A stretch of DNA of 64,000 nucleotides from positions 2,035,189-2,099,188 of the forward strand of contig CAWJLE010000003.1 in assembly GCA_963843645.1 (NCBI GenBank). The letters are read 5' to 3'. Below the pieces are notes generated by a model, which worked only from the letters and a program-made list of their open reading frames with translations, did no database searches and had not been told where the DNA came from. Position numbers and translations under genes: made by a program. Each line of letters starts with the position of its first letter. Positions within the stretch are counted from its first letter, which is position 1. This document shows, piece after piece, positions 8,532-16,659 of this stretch. The DNA comes from CAWJLE01 sp963843645. Lineage in GTDB: Bacteria > Chloroflexota > Anaerolineae > DAOTYC01.

Positions 8532-8585
8532 CTCTTATGTCATTCCTCGTCGCTAAACGACGCTCCTGAGAATGACATAAGAGCC
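8532..8585. repeat. Nested palindrome ending in CTTATGTCATTC
   Basis: The 15-bp arms gctcttatgtcattc (8532-8546) and gaatgacataagagc (8571-8585) enclose an inner cgtcg/cgacg pair. The outer words cttatgtca/tgacataag are shared with the 3100-3288 hairpin, so both may belong to one element family. It lies in the leader of the TtcA-like gene. Confidence 0.75.
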
Positions 8586-8619
8586 GACCGGGGCAGATCC
8601 CCTCTGGAAAGGCAAGGCC

Positions 8620-9353
8620 TTGGCGGCATCTGCAAGCGTTCCGACGGCAGTGGAGCGCCAGATCTTCTTTATGGTCAAGCGCGTCAATCAAGCGATCCGC
8701 AAGTACCGTCTGCTCGACGACGGGGATCGCGTGGCGGTCGCCGTGTCCGGCGGTAAGGACAGCCTGGCCCTCTTGCGCGTCCTGCTGGCGCGCCAGGTCG
8801 TCCAGCCGGAGCGCGTCGAGCTGGTGGCCGTCCACGTGACCGTTCCGGGCGCGCCGGGCAGCCGCGAGCGCGCCGCCGGCCTGGAGGCTCACTTCCGCGC
8901 GCTGGGCGTGCCCTACGCTCTCGAGCCGTTGGCTATGGGCGAGGACGAATCGTGGCCACTCTCGTGCCACCGCTGCGCCTGGAACCGCCGCAAGACGTTG
9001 TTCACCGCGGCACAGCGCCTGGGCTGCAACAAGATCGCGCTCGGCCACCACGCCGACGACGCCGCGCAGACGACGCTGCTCAACCTGTTTCACCAGGGCC
9101 GGCTGGAATCGATCAGTCCACGCCGGTCGTTTTTCGACGGCCTTATAACGGTCATTCGGCCTTTAATCCTGACCAACGAAAAGGACATCGTCCGCTTCGC
9201 CAAGGCCGCGGGCTATCCGATCGGCGCGCTGGACTGCCCGCAGGCGAGCACGTCCCAGCGTGCGCAGATGGCGGCGATCCTGCGCGAGGTCGAAAGGACC
9301 AACCGGCGGGCCAAGAACAGCTTGCGCCAGGCCGTCACACGCTGTCGGGCTGA
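8620..9353 (+). CDS. TtcA-family tRNA thiolation ATPase (3' boundary uncertain)
   Basis: PP-loop ATPase of the TtcA group, which makes 2-thiocytidine in tRNA using an Fe-S cluster. The first possible start is TTG 8620; GTG 8650 and ATG 8671 (MVKRVNQAIRKYRLLDD) are also in frame. Visible are the PP-loop VAVSGGKDSLALL, the cysteine pair LSCHRCAWNRRK and the third cysteine GALDCPQAS, matching the three cluster ligands of TtcA. The homologous part ends near AKNSLRQAVTRC. As sequenced, the frame does not stop and runs into the next gene. A TGA at 9351-9353 in another frame sits where the protein should end, so a one-base slip near 9330 is suspected. A real fusion is the alternative. Confidence 0.75.
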
Positions 9354-9399
9354 GCCCGAAGATCCGTCTTCAGCTCAACCGCAGAGGAGGCTCCCACCC

Positions 9400-10687
9400 A
9401 TGTCCCGGTCCGTTCACACGTACTCGACCCTCAACAGTTGGATCGCTCGGGAGTCGATTCCGTTCTCCGTCGACTCGCCCACGACCATCGACGCCGCCGT
9501 CGACGCTGTGATTGCTCAGGTCGGCGACTCCGTGGAAGTGCTGGGCATGGGCGAAGCGCTTCACGGTGGAGAGGCCATCCTCACGCTACGCAACCGGCTC
9601 TTCCGGCGCCTGGTGGAAGCGCACGGCTACACCGCGATCGCCATCGAGAGCAGCTTCCCGCGCGGACACGCAGCAAACGAGTACGTGGCCGGTCGGGGTC
9701 CCGGGTCGTACGAGGCGGTGCAGGACGCAGGATTCAGTCACGGCTTCGGCCGGTACGACGCCAACCGGGAGCTCGTGGAATGGATGCGGCGATATAATGC
9801 CGATCCCTCCAACCCTGTCAAGCTCCGATTCTACGGCTTCGACGGCCCGACTGAGATGACCAGCACCGAGAGTCCACGCCACGCCCTGCAATTCGCGCTC
9901 GATTACCTCGCCTCGGTGGGCAGCGGCGGCGCTCCGGAGCAGCGTGAACGCATCGCCGCGCTTCTGGGCCCGGATTCCGATTGGGAGAACCCCGCGGCCA
10001 TGATGGACCCGACGAAGTCGGTGGGCCGGTCACCCGCTGCGACCGCATTGCGAATCGAGACCGAGGATCTGGTCTCAGAGCTGCGCGTCCGTCGGCCCGA
10101 TTGGGTGGACAAGAGCGACGAGGACAGCTACCTGGAAGCTCTGCAGCACGCGTCAGTGGCGCGCCAGCTGCTGGATTACCACGCCGAGCTGGCGAGACAG
10201 TCTAGCCAGCGGACCGCCAGGCTGCTCGGCATGCGGGACGCAATGATGGCGGACAACCTGGCATACGTAGCAGCCCGCGAGCGCGGCCGGGGCAAGGTGC
10301 TGGCCTTTGCCCACAACAGCCACCTGCAGCGCGGACAGGCACAGTGGCAATTGGGCGCCGACCTGCTCGCCTGGTGGCCGGTGGGAGCGCACCTCAAGGG
10401 GATGTTCGGGTCGCGCTATGCCGTCATCGGTTCTGCGGTGGGCGTCTCGGAAGTCAACGGCATCGGCAGCCCAGAGGCCGGAACGCTCGAGGGGCTCCTG
10501 GTCGCCCATTCAGGCGACGAGCGGGGGGCCGGCGCGGTTCATTCCGACGCACCAGGGCCAGGGGCTACCGACCGCGGAAATCGCCGCCCTTCCGGCTCGC
10601 TCCGGCAGCGTGAAGAACTCAACTTACTTCGCACTCACGCCTCGGAGTTTCACCGATTTCGATTGGTTAGTCATTCTGGACACGTGA
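9400..10687 (+). CDS. Erythromycin esterase-like protein (frameshift)
   Basis: Starts at ATG 9400 with GAGGAGG 10 nt upstream; protein MSRSVHTYSTLNSW. It belongs to the Ere-like superfamily, whose members include macrolide esterases and many proteins of unknown substrate. Motifs are GMGEALHGGEAILTLRNRLF, AIAIESSFPRG, RELVEWMRRYN, FYGFDGP, and AFAHNSHLQRGQAQW, with the family's Glu/His catalytic residues. After LEGLLVAHSG (about 10500-10540) the frame must shift to reach the C-terminus SVKNSTYFALTPRSFTDFDW and the stop at 10687. Joined length is about 428 residues, close to the family norm. True esterase activity cannot be inferred from sequence alone. Confidence 0.8.
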
Positions 10688-10717
10688 TCGTCAGGCGGAT
10701 AGAAGGGGGATTTTGTG

Positions 10718-11632
10718 ATGGCCATCCACAGTTTCAGCGAAATGATGCAGGCAGCCAAAACGCTCGGTCCGGTGCCGGTCGCCGTGGCCGCCGCCGACGA
10801 TCCGGAGGTCCTGGCCTCGCTGGTCGAGGGCCAGAAGGAGGGCATCATTCACGCCCACCTGATCGGCGACCAGGCTGCCATCGAGGGGATCGCCGCCCGT
10901 GAAGGCTACGACCTGACGGGGATGTCGATGGTTCACGAGCCGAGTCATTCCCAGGCGGCGCGGCGAGCGGTCAGCCTGGTCCGCGGCGGGCAGGCCGCCA
11001 TCGTCGTCAAGGGCCTGTTGAAGACGACCGAGCTGCTCGGCCCGGTCCTCGATCGCAACGAAGGCCTCCGGGCCCGCAGTCTGCTCAGTCACGTCGCTCT
11101 GTTCGAAATCGAGGGCCGCGAAGGGCTGCTGTACATCAGCGACAGCGGGGTGGTGCTCTATCCCACGTGGGAGCAGAAGCTGGAGATCATTCGCGGCGTG
11201 GTGGAGGTGGCCCACAAGTTCGGGCTGCCCGAGCCGCGCGTGGCCATCCTCGGCGCCAGCGACCGCGTCTCAGCGAAGACCGGGCTCGGCGTGGAGGCGC
11301 TCACCTTGAGCAAGATGGCACAGCAGGGCTGGGTCAAAGACGCCATCGTCGAGGGCCCCTTGCCGGTGGACGTGGCCGTCAACCCCCGTGCCGCGCAGAT
11401 CAAGCACATCTCGACGGCCATGCCCGGCACCGCCGACGTTCTCATCGTCCCAAACGTGGAGGCCGGCAACATCATGGCCAAGTCGCTGCAGCAGTTCGTC
11501 GGTGCGCGCATGGCCGGCATGGTCACCGGCGCCCGCGCGCCGATCATCATCAACTCGCGCGCCGACAACGCCGAAACGCGGCTGCTGTCGTTGGGCATGG
11601 CCGTGGTATGGGCGGGACAGCGGGCAGCGTAG
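10718..11632 (+). CDS. Phosphate acetyl/butyryltransferase family protein
   Basis: Phosphate acyltransferase of the Pta/Ptb family, which interconverts acyl-CoA and acyl-phosphate. ATG 10718 (MAIHSFSEMMQAAKTLGP) follows GAAGGGGGA; a GTG three bases earlier is also possible. At about 304 residues it matches short Ptb-like enzymes. Conserved stretches are PVAVAAADDPEVL, LVRGGQAAIVVKGLLKT, LSHVALFEIEG, LYISDSGVVLYPT, PRVAILGASDRVSAKT and PGTADVLIVPNVEAGNIM. No acetate or butyrate kinase gene is nearby, so the physiological acyl group is open. It follows the Ere-like gene by 30 nt and may be co-transcribed. Confidence 0.85.
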   Translation: MAIHSFSEMMQAAKTLGPVPVAVAAADDPEVLASLVEGQKEGIIHAHLIGDQAAIEGIAAREGYDLTGMSMVHEPSHSQAARRAVSLVRGGQAAIVVKGLLKTTELLGPVLDRNEGLRARSLLSHVALFEIEGREGLLYISDSGVVLYPTWEQKLEIIRGVVEVAHKFGLPEPRVAILGASDRVSAKTGLGVEALTLSKMAQQGWVKDAIVEGPLPVDVAVNPRAAQIKHISTAMPGTADVLIVPNVEAGNIMAKSLQQFVGARMAGMVTGARAPIIINSRADNAETRLLSLGMAVVWAGQRAA

Positions 11633-11638
11633 CCGCCC

Positions 11639-11956
11639 TTACGCCTCACGCTCCACGATGACCTCGTAGTGCTGCGAACGCGCGTCGAAGTGCGCGAGAA
11701 CTGCGCGCGCCTTGGGCGGAACTACGGCCGCCTCGTAGTCGTCGCCGGCGAACTCGCGCACCGCGTCCAGGTCGTCGAACCGCATGATCGTGATGAACTC
11801 GACCTCTTCACCGACCTGCCGGCGGAGGAGCTGAATGCCTTGGTATCCGCGAATGTGGCGGTCGCCGATACCCACGAAGATCTCCTCCTTGAGGAGCCCT
11901 TCGTACACGTCGGCGCTGGCCGGGGTCGTCCATCCATGCCAGATACGGCTGATCAT
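11639..11956 (-). CDS. Small antibiotic-biosynthesis-monooxygenase-fold protein
   Basis: ATG 11956-11954 follows GGAGGTGGGATC. The 105-residue product (MISRIWHGWTTPASADVYE) matches the dimeric alpha-beta barrel (ABM-like) type: an N-terminal RIWHGWT strand, ADVYEGLLKEEI, EVEFITIMRFDDLDAVREFAG and a final HFDARSQHYEVI strand. Relatives are often small cofactor-independent monooxygenases, haem-handling proteins or of unknown function. No function is assigned. It is convergent with the phosphotransacetylase-like gene, with only 6 bp between them. Confidence 0.75.
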   Translation of the reverse strand: MISRIWHGWTTPASADVYEGLLKEEIFVGIGDRHIRGYQGIQLLRRQVGEEVEFITIMRFDDLDAVREFAGDDYEAAVVPPKARAVLAHFDARSQHYEVIVEREA

Positions 11957-11976
11957 GATCCCACCTCCATAGAGCG

Positions 11977-12085
11977 GCCGACCTCTCTCCCGCCGATGAG
12001 CGTAGGGGCGGCCCTGTGTGGTCGCCCAGGCGCAGGGCGACCACACAGGGCCGCCCCTACGCTCATCGGCGGGAGAGAGGTCGGC
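11977..12085. repeat. Perfect long inverted repeat, 51-bp arms
   Basis: Arms 11977-12027 and 12035-12085 are exact reverse complements around a 7-nt loop. The outer part is gccgacctctctcccgcc, the GA-rich word found in the other palindromes of this window; the inner part is gtaggggcggccctgtgtgg. It separates the ABM-like gene from the phosphodiesterase gene, both leftward, and would form a very stable hairpin in RNA. Confidence 0.95.
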
Positions 12086-12092
12086 AGCAAAC

Positions 12093-12585
12093 CTATACCT
12101 GGTGCACGTCTGCCTGGTTGGCGTCCGTGTCGTAGATCACGTACGTCGACCGCCCGAAGCGGCCCATCACCTCGCCCGGATTGACGAGCAAGGTCTGGCC
12201 CACACGCTCGGTCGCCTGCTTGTGATTGTGGCCGTAGAAGACGACGTCGTACTTTCCGCCGGCCGCCAGGGCCTTGCCCAGCTCAGGGAAATGAACCGCC
12301 GCCAGCTTCCGCCCACCCTGCTCGATCTCCAAAATCCGTCGTGCAGGGTCACGTTGCCGGCCTTCATGGCGTTCCGCGTGATCAGCCACTTGTCGCCGTC
12401 GTTGTTGCCGAAGACGATGTGAACCGGGCCTTTGAACGTGTCTCGCAATTTGCTTGACGATGAACGGCGAGCACATGTCGCCCAGGCACAGGACCAGGTC
12501 GACGCTCCGCCCCGGCCAGCCCCTTCAGGACGGCTTCCAGCTTCCAGATATTGTCGTGAATGTCGGAGATAACGCCGATCTTCAT
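12093..12585 (-). CDS. YfcE/MJ0936-type metallophosphodiesterase (frameshifted)
   Basis: ATG 12585-12583 begins MKIGVISDIHDNIWKLEAVLKGL, whose DIHDN is the first metal motif. Following the homology requires three frames: CSPFIVKQIA, then GPVHIVFGNNDGDKWLITRN with the GNND motif, then GKYDVVFYGHNHKQATERVGQTLLVNPGEVMG with GHNH. At least three one-base slips therefore occur between about 12320 and 12510. The joined protein of about 164 residues has the size of small phosphodiesterases of the YfcE family, acting on unknown phosphodiesters. It probably follows glyA in one leftward unit, 90 bp downstream. Confidence 0.8.
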
Positions 12586-12675
12586 GTCTGCACCTCAAGT
12601 TCCGCGGCCGGCCGCCGCTTGCGCCTGGAGCCGCTACAACACCGCCATCAGCTGTACAGCGGAAACTTCGGTCCG

Positions 12676-13950
12676 TCAAGGTCGCACACTGCCGTCCGTC
12701 ACCTGCTCCGCCACCTCGGGACGATCGCCCTCGAAGATCGTGCGCGCGATCAGGCCACCGATCGTCGCGCATCTCGGGCTCCTTCATGCCGCGCGTGGTC
12801 AGCGCCGGCGTGCCGATGCGGATGCCGCTGGTTTCGTCGCCGGGAGCGGGTCGAAGGGGATCTTGTTCTTGTTGACCGTGATGCCCACCGAATCGAGTCG
12901 TTCCTCGGCCACGCGTGCCGGTGATCCGGCCGGCTGTCAGGTCCACCAGCATCAGGTGGTTGTCCGTGCCGCCGCTGACCAGCCGCAAGCCCTCGCGCCT
13001 GCAGCTCCTCGGCCAGCGCCTGGGCGTTGTCCACGATCTGGAGCTGGTAGGCCTTGAATTCCGGCTTCAGGGCCTCGCCGAAGGCGACCGCCTTGGCGGC
13101 GATGACGTGCATCAGCGGCCCGCCCTGCAGTCCCCGGGAAGACCGCCTTGTCGATGTCCTTCGCCAGCTCCTGCTTGCAGAAGATCACGCCCGCCGCGGG
13201 GACCGCGCAGCGTCTTGTGCGTGGTGGTGGTCACGACGTGCGCGTAGGGGATCGGCGACGGGATGCGCGCCGACCGCCACCAGACCGGCGATGTGGGCCA
13301 TGTCCACCATCAGGTAAGCCCCGACCCCGTCGGCGATCTCGCGAAGCCGTGGGAAATCGAAGAAGCGCGGATAGGCGCTGGCTCCCGCCACGATCAGTTC
13401 GGGCTGATGCTCCGCGGCCAGTTGCGCGATCTCGTCGTAGTCGATCACTTCGGTCTCCGCCAGCACGCCGTAGGAATGGAACTGGTAGAGTTGCCCGGAG
13501 AAATTCACGCGGCTGCCGTGCGTGAGATGCCCGCCGTGATCCAGGCGCATGGCCACGACCACGTCGCCCGGCTTGAGCACGGCCAGGTAGGCCGCCATGT
13601 TGGCCTGAGCGCCGGAGTGGGGCTGGACGTTGGCGTGCTCGGCGCCGAACAGCTTCTTGGCGCGCTCGATCGCCAGCGTTCTCGACCACGTCGACCCACT
13701 CGCAGCCGCCGTAGTAGCGGTGGCCGGGATAGCCCTCGGCGTACTTGTTGGTCATGACGCAGCCCTGGGCGGCCAGCACCGCCTGGCTGACGAAGTTCTC
13801 CGAGGCGATCAGCTCCAGGCGGTCACGCTGCCGGCGCATCTCGCCGTGGATGGCTCTGTAAATCTCGGGGTCCTGGTCTTTCAAGATCTGGTACGGATCC
13901 GCCGGATCGCACTGATACTTCCAGAAACCGTCCCCAGTCACTTCGGGCAT
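12676..13950 (-). CDS. glyA: Serine hydroxymethyltransferase GlyA (many frameshifts)
   Basis: PLP enzyme that converts serine and THF to glycine and methylene-THF. ATG 13950-13948 (MPEVTGDGF) has AGGAGG 10 nt upstream; an ATG at 13959 is too close to it. The family is recognised piece by piece: RRQRDRLELIASENFVSQAVL, TNKYAEGYPGHRYYGGCEWV, AAYLAVLKPGDVVVAMRLDHG, GSRVNFSGQLYQFHSYGV, YLMVDMAHIAGLVAVG, IFCKQELAKDIDKAVFPG, AFGEALKPEFKAYQLQIVDN, TDNHLMLVDLT, GIRIGTPALTTRGMKEPEM and the end TIGGLIARTIFEGDRPEVAE. The PLP-lysine region (HKT) is at about 13210-13230 and out of frame. At least six slips are needed. The span equals 424 codons, the normal length, so deletions are tiny and probably errors. 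Confidence 0.88.
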
Positions 13951-14054
13951 CGCTTTCATCCCTCCTGCGAGTGGATCACTCGCTATCAGCTTCGCCCCTG
14001 CCTTCTCGGCAGGAGGAGTCAGGCACGTCAAGCCGCACAGTGCTTGCAGACGGG

Positions 14055-14083
14055 ATTGTACAGGCACGCGCGACCGCTGTCAA
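14055..14083 (-). promoter_or_regulatory. glyA promoter
   Basis: Leftward TTGACA (14083-14078), 17 bp, TACAAT (14060-14055). The leader of about 98 nt contains a CCTGCCGAGAAGGCAGG hairpin. I compared it by eye with ZTP, glycine and THF riboswitch cores and saw no match. Confidence 0.75.
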
Positions 14084-14162
14084 CCGAATTCGGCCCCGGA
14101 GACGCGTTCTCGTCGAGAGGTAGACCCCTCTCCCAGCCTCTCCCCACCGGCTCCGTCCCGTC

Positions 14163-15169
14163 TCACCCCTCGAACAGGCGCGTGATCTCGTCGCGGCGGA
14201 ACTCCGGCAGGGGCCGGCGCTCATCGCCCGCAGCCAGGGTGACGCCCTCGCCGGCATCCACCAGCCGGCCGATCGCGGCGCCGGCGATGCCCGCCGCACG
14301 CCAGCGGTCCAGAATGCGCGGCGTGTCCGCGGGTGCCGCGGCCAGGAGAAGCGCACCGGAGGCGATCACTCCGAGCGGATCGAGGCCGTACTCCCCGCAC
14401 AGGATCCGCGTCTCAGGCAGGATGGGTATCGCGTCTTCGTGCAGCACGATGCCGGTTCCGGACGCGATCGCCAGCTCCCGCACGCCGGTCGCCAGCCCAC
14501 CCTCGGTCGGGTCGTGCATGGCGTGGACGGACGCCGTCTCCACCGCCAGCCGCGCCTCCTTCAGCACGCTGATCCCCGGCGAGTGCAGCATCCCACGGCA
14601 GGCGGACAGGAAGTCGACGGAGTACCGCTGCCGCAGGTCGGAGGCCTTCTCGCGCGCGATGATCGCCGTCGCCTCGATGGCAATGCCCTTGGAGAGCAGG
14701 AGGTCGTCGCCGGGCTGGCCGCCCGGCTGGTCACGATCCCGTCGCGCGGCACTTCGCCCAACATCTGGCCGACGACGATGGGCCGGTCCAGCCCGTAGGT
14801 CACCTCGGTGTGGCCGCCGCACAGGGACACGCCGATCTCGGCGCAGGCGCTCGATAGCTGCCGCAGGATCTCTTCCGTCAGCGCTTCGTCGGCGCGTCCC
14901 TCCGGCAGCAGAATCGTCGCCAGGAACCAGCGCGGAATTCCCCCGGTGACCGCGATATCGTTCGCGTTGACGTTGACGGCATACCAACCGATCTCATCCG
15001 TGGCGAAGGTGATCGGATCGGTCTTGGCCACCAGGCAGGTTTGTCCGAAGTCGATGACCGTCGCATCCTCACCGATTGCCGCGCCGGCCAGGATGCGCTC
15101 GTCAGCTTGCGTGTATCTCTGCAAGAGGTAGTGTAGAAATCCGGGTTCCAGTTTGCCGACAGGCAGCAT
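14163..15169 (-). CDS. AIR synthase/HypE-related protein (frameshift)
   Basis: ATG 15169-15167 (MLPVGKLEPGFLHYLLQRYT) follows GGAAGAGGC. The protein belongs to the PurM/HypE/ThiL/SelD ATP-binding superfamily: GAAIGEDATVIDFG, VAKTDPITFATDEIGWYAVN with the metal/ATP Asp, NDIAVTGGIPRWF and CGGHTEVT. The frame slips near 14728 after TSRAA and continues as GDDLLLSKGIAIEATAII, VHAMHDPTEGGLATG and GLDPLGVIASGALLLAAAP to the stop at 14163. Joined length is about 335 residues. It lacks the C-terminal PRIC motif of HypE and no hydrogenase genes are near, so a hydrogenase role is unlikely. Its substrate is unknown. Confidence 0.82.
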
Positions 15170-15197
15170 GCCTCTTCCTTTCTTGGACCGGCCGTTG

Positions 15198-15377
15198 ACG
15201 AACGCGGACCCCTCTCCACCGGTTGTCGCTGAGGTCAACCGCCGCAGAACGCAGATAAACGCAGATCAAAGACAACACAAGAAGTGGCATGTTTCTAATC
15301 TGCGTTTATCTGCGCTCATCAGTGTTCATCGGCGGTTAACCGGCGGGCACTGGCAGGAGAGAGGGGTCCGCGTTCGT
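15198..15377. repeat. Nested inverted repeat between two leftward genes
   Basis: The outer arms acgaacgcggacccctctcc (15198-15217) and its complement (15358-15377) enclose a second pair, aaccgccgcagaacgcagat (from 15237) against atctgcgtttatctgcgctc (from about 15297) and cggcggtt. The inner words are a repeat type common between genes in high-copy palindromic repeat genomes. No protein is encoded. Confidence 0.8.
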
Positions 15378-15402
15378 GAACGACCGGCTTGAGATGCGCG
15401 TT

Positions 15403-15901
15403 TTATTCTTTCGCTGCGGACGACCGCTCCTCACGCGGGGGCTCGGCCGGTTCGGGCGCGGCCTTCTGGACGGTCTTCAGCCCGTTCCGCACCTGGGTCA
15501 GGAATCCGGAGAGCTGCGCATCCAGCCGGGTCAGGACGTCGAGCACGTAGGCATCCGCTTCGCTTCTTCAACGTCAGGGCCTCACGTTGGCTCTCCTCCA
15601 GGATGGCCTGCCGCTCGGACTCGGCGATCTTGCGAATCTCGTGGTCGTCCAGCATCGCCTGGCCGTCTTCGCGCGCCAGCCCGATGATGCGTTCTTTCTC
15701 TTCCTGGGCCTGGGCGATCAGACGGTCTCGTTCCGCCTGGATTCGCCTGGCCTGCTTGATCTCCTCGGGTACGGACATCCGCATCTGGTCGATGATGTCC
15801 AGAAGCTCATCCTCATCGATCATCACATTGGAGGTCAATGGAACGTGCCAAGCGCTGTTGAGCAGTTCTTCCAGTCGGTCGACCAGGTAGAGTATGTCCA
15901 T
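15403..15901 (-). CDS. Coiled-coil protein resembling DivIVA/ATP synthase b-type helices (frameshift)
   Basis: ATG 15901-15899 (MDILYLVDRLEELLNSAWHVP). After a short N-terminal domain (VMIDEDELLDIIDQMRMSVP) comes a long charged helix, EEIKQARRIQAERDRLIAQA to ERQAILEESQREALTLKK, typical of coiled coils. A slip near 15560 leads to ADAYVLDVLTRLDAQLSGFL and a Pro/Glu-rich tail ending SSAAKE at 15403. Joined length is about 165 residues. Proteins of this type lie next to coaD/recG in related genomes and are annotated as hypothetical or ATPase-like. A scaffold role in cell envelope or division is only a guess. It is upstream of the AIR-synthase-like gene, beyond the repeat. Confidence 0.72.
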
Positions 15902-16029
15902 GCGATGACTCCTTTCCTCCGCTGGCACCCGAGGGACCCCTCGTCGCCTCTCCTCGTCAGAGAAGGAGAGGCAATACGACGACGTTCACCTCGTCCTCCA
16001 TCGGGAGAGGGCGAGAGGTCCTCATCGGG

Positions 16030-16554
16030 TCAATCGCACAATGAGACGAGCTTCACCTTATCGGCATTCCCATAGGGGCCGTCGAGCTTCTCGTGCAGGG
16101 CGGCGATGACGTGAGGAGGGACCATCGCCTCGATGCACCCGCCGGCCGCAGCGACTTCTTTCACGATGCTGGAGCTCAGAAACGCGTAGTCCAGGCTGGT
16201 CATCAAGCAGACCGTTTCCAGGTCCGGCGCGAGCTTCTTGTTGGTCAGAGCCATCTGGTACTCGAGCTCGAAATCGTACGTCACCCGCAGGCCTCGCACG
16301 ATCACGGTGGCGCCGCTCTTGCGGACGAAAGCCACCGTCAGTCTGCTGTAGCTCGCGACGGTGACGTTCGGCAAATGGCTCGAAGAGCGAGTCATCATGT
16401 CGAGCCGCTCTTCGGTCGTGAACAGCAGGTTCTTGTTCGGGCGATCGTAGACGGCCACGATGAGCTGTTCGAAAATCTTCGAGGCGCGCGTCGCAATATC
16501 GATGTGGCCGTTATGTACAGGATCAAAGGTGCCCGGATAAACCGCAACCGGCAT
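16030..16554 (-). CDS. coaD: Pantetheine-phosphate adenylyltransferase CoaD
   Basis: Transfers AMP from ATP to 4'-phosphopantetheine, the fourth step of CoA synthesis. The 174-residue protein starts MPVAVYPGTFDPVHNGHIDI with the T/HxGH nucleotidyltransferase motif. It carries YDRPNKNLLFTTEERL, VIVRGLRVTYDFELEYQMAL with the RGLR loop, and the second motif SSSIVKEVAAAGG. The length is normal. GGGAGGTCTTCTTCA provides the ribosome binding site. The gene follows recG on the same strand, with a hairpin in the 105-bp gap. Confidence 0.97.
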   Translation of the reverse strand: MPVAVYPGTFDPVHNGHIDIATRASKIFEQLIVAVYDRPNKNLLFTTEERLDMMTRSSSHLPNVTVASYSRLTVAFVRKSGATVIVRGLRVTYDFELEYQMALTNKKLAPDLETVCLMTSLDYAFLSSSIVKEVAAAGGCIEAMVPPHVIAALHEKLDGPYGNADKVKLVSLCD

Positions 16555-16596
16555 TGAAGAAGACCTCCCAAGTGATCTAGGCTAGCATTATTCCCT

Positions 16597-16642
16597 GGGC
16601 GCTGACCTCTGTCCGACAGGGATGGGGCAGAGGTCAGCGCCC
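16597..16642 (-). terminator. Hairpin between recG and coaD
   Basis: gggcgctgacctctg (16597-16611) pairs exactly with cagaggtcagcgccc (16628-16642). It follows the recG stop by 18 nt. There is no T-tract in the direction of transcription, so it may be a processing or attenuation hairpin, or a repeat, rather than a terminator. Confidence 0.45.
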
Positions 16643-16659
16643 ACAGCCACCCACTCGCG

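Noticed and set aside
13951..14054. Riboswitch in the glyA leader
   Set aside because: The 98-nt leader has one hairpin but none of the conserved core words I know for ZTP, glycine, THF or SAM classes.
14163..15169. Hydrogenase maturation factor HypE
   Set aside because: The C-terminal PRIC motif and all hyp or hydrogenase neighbours are missing.
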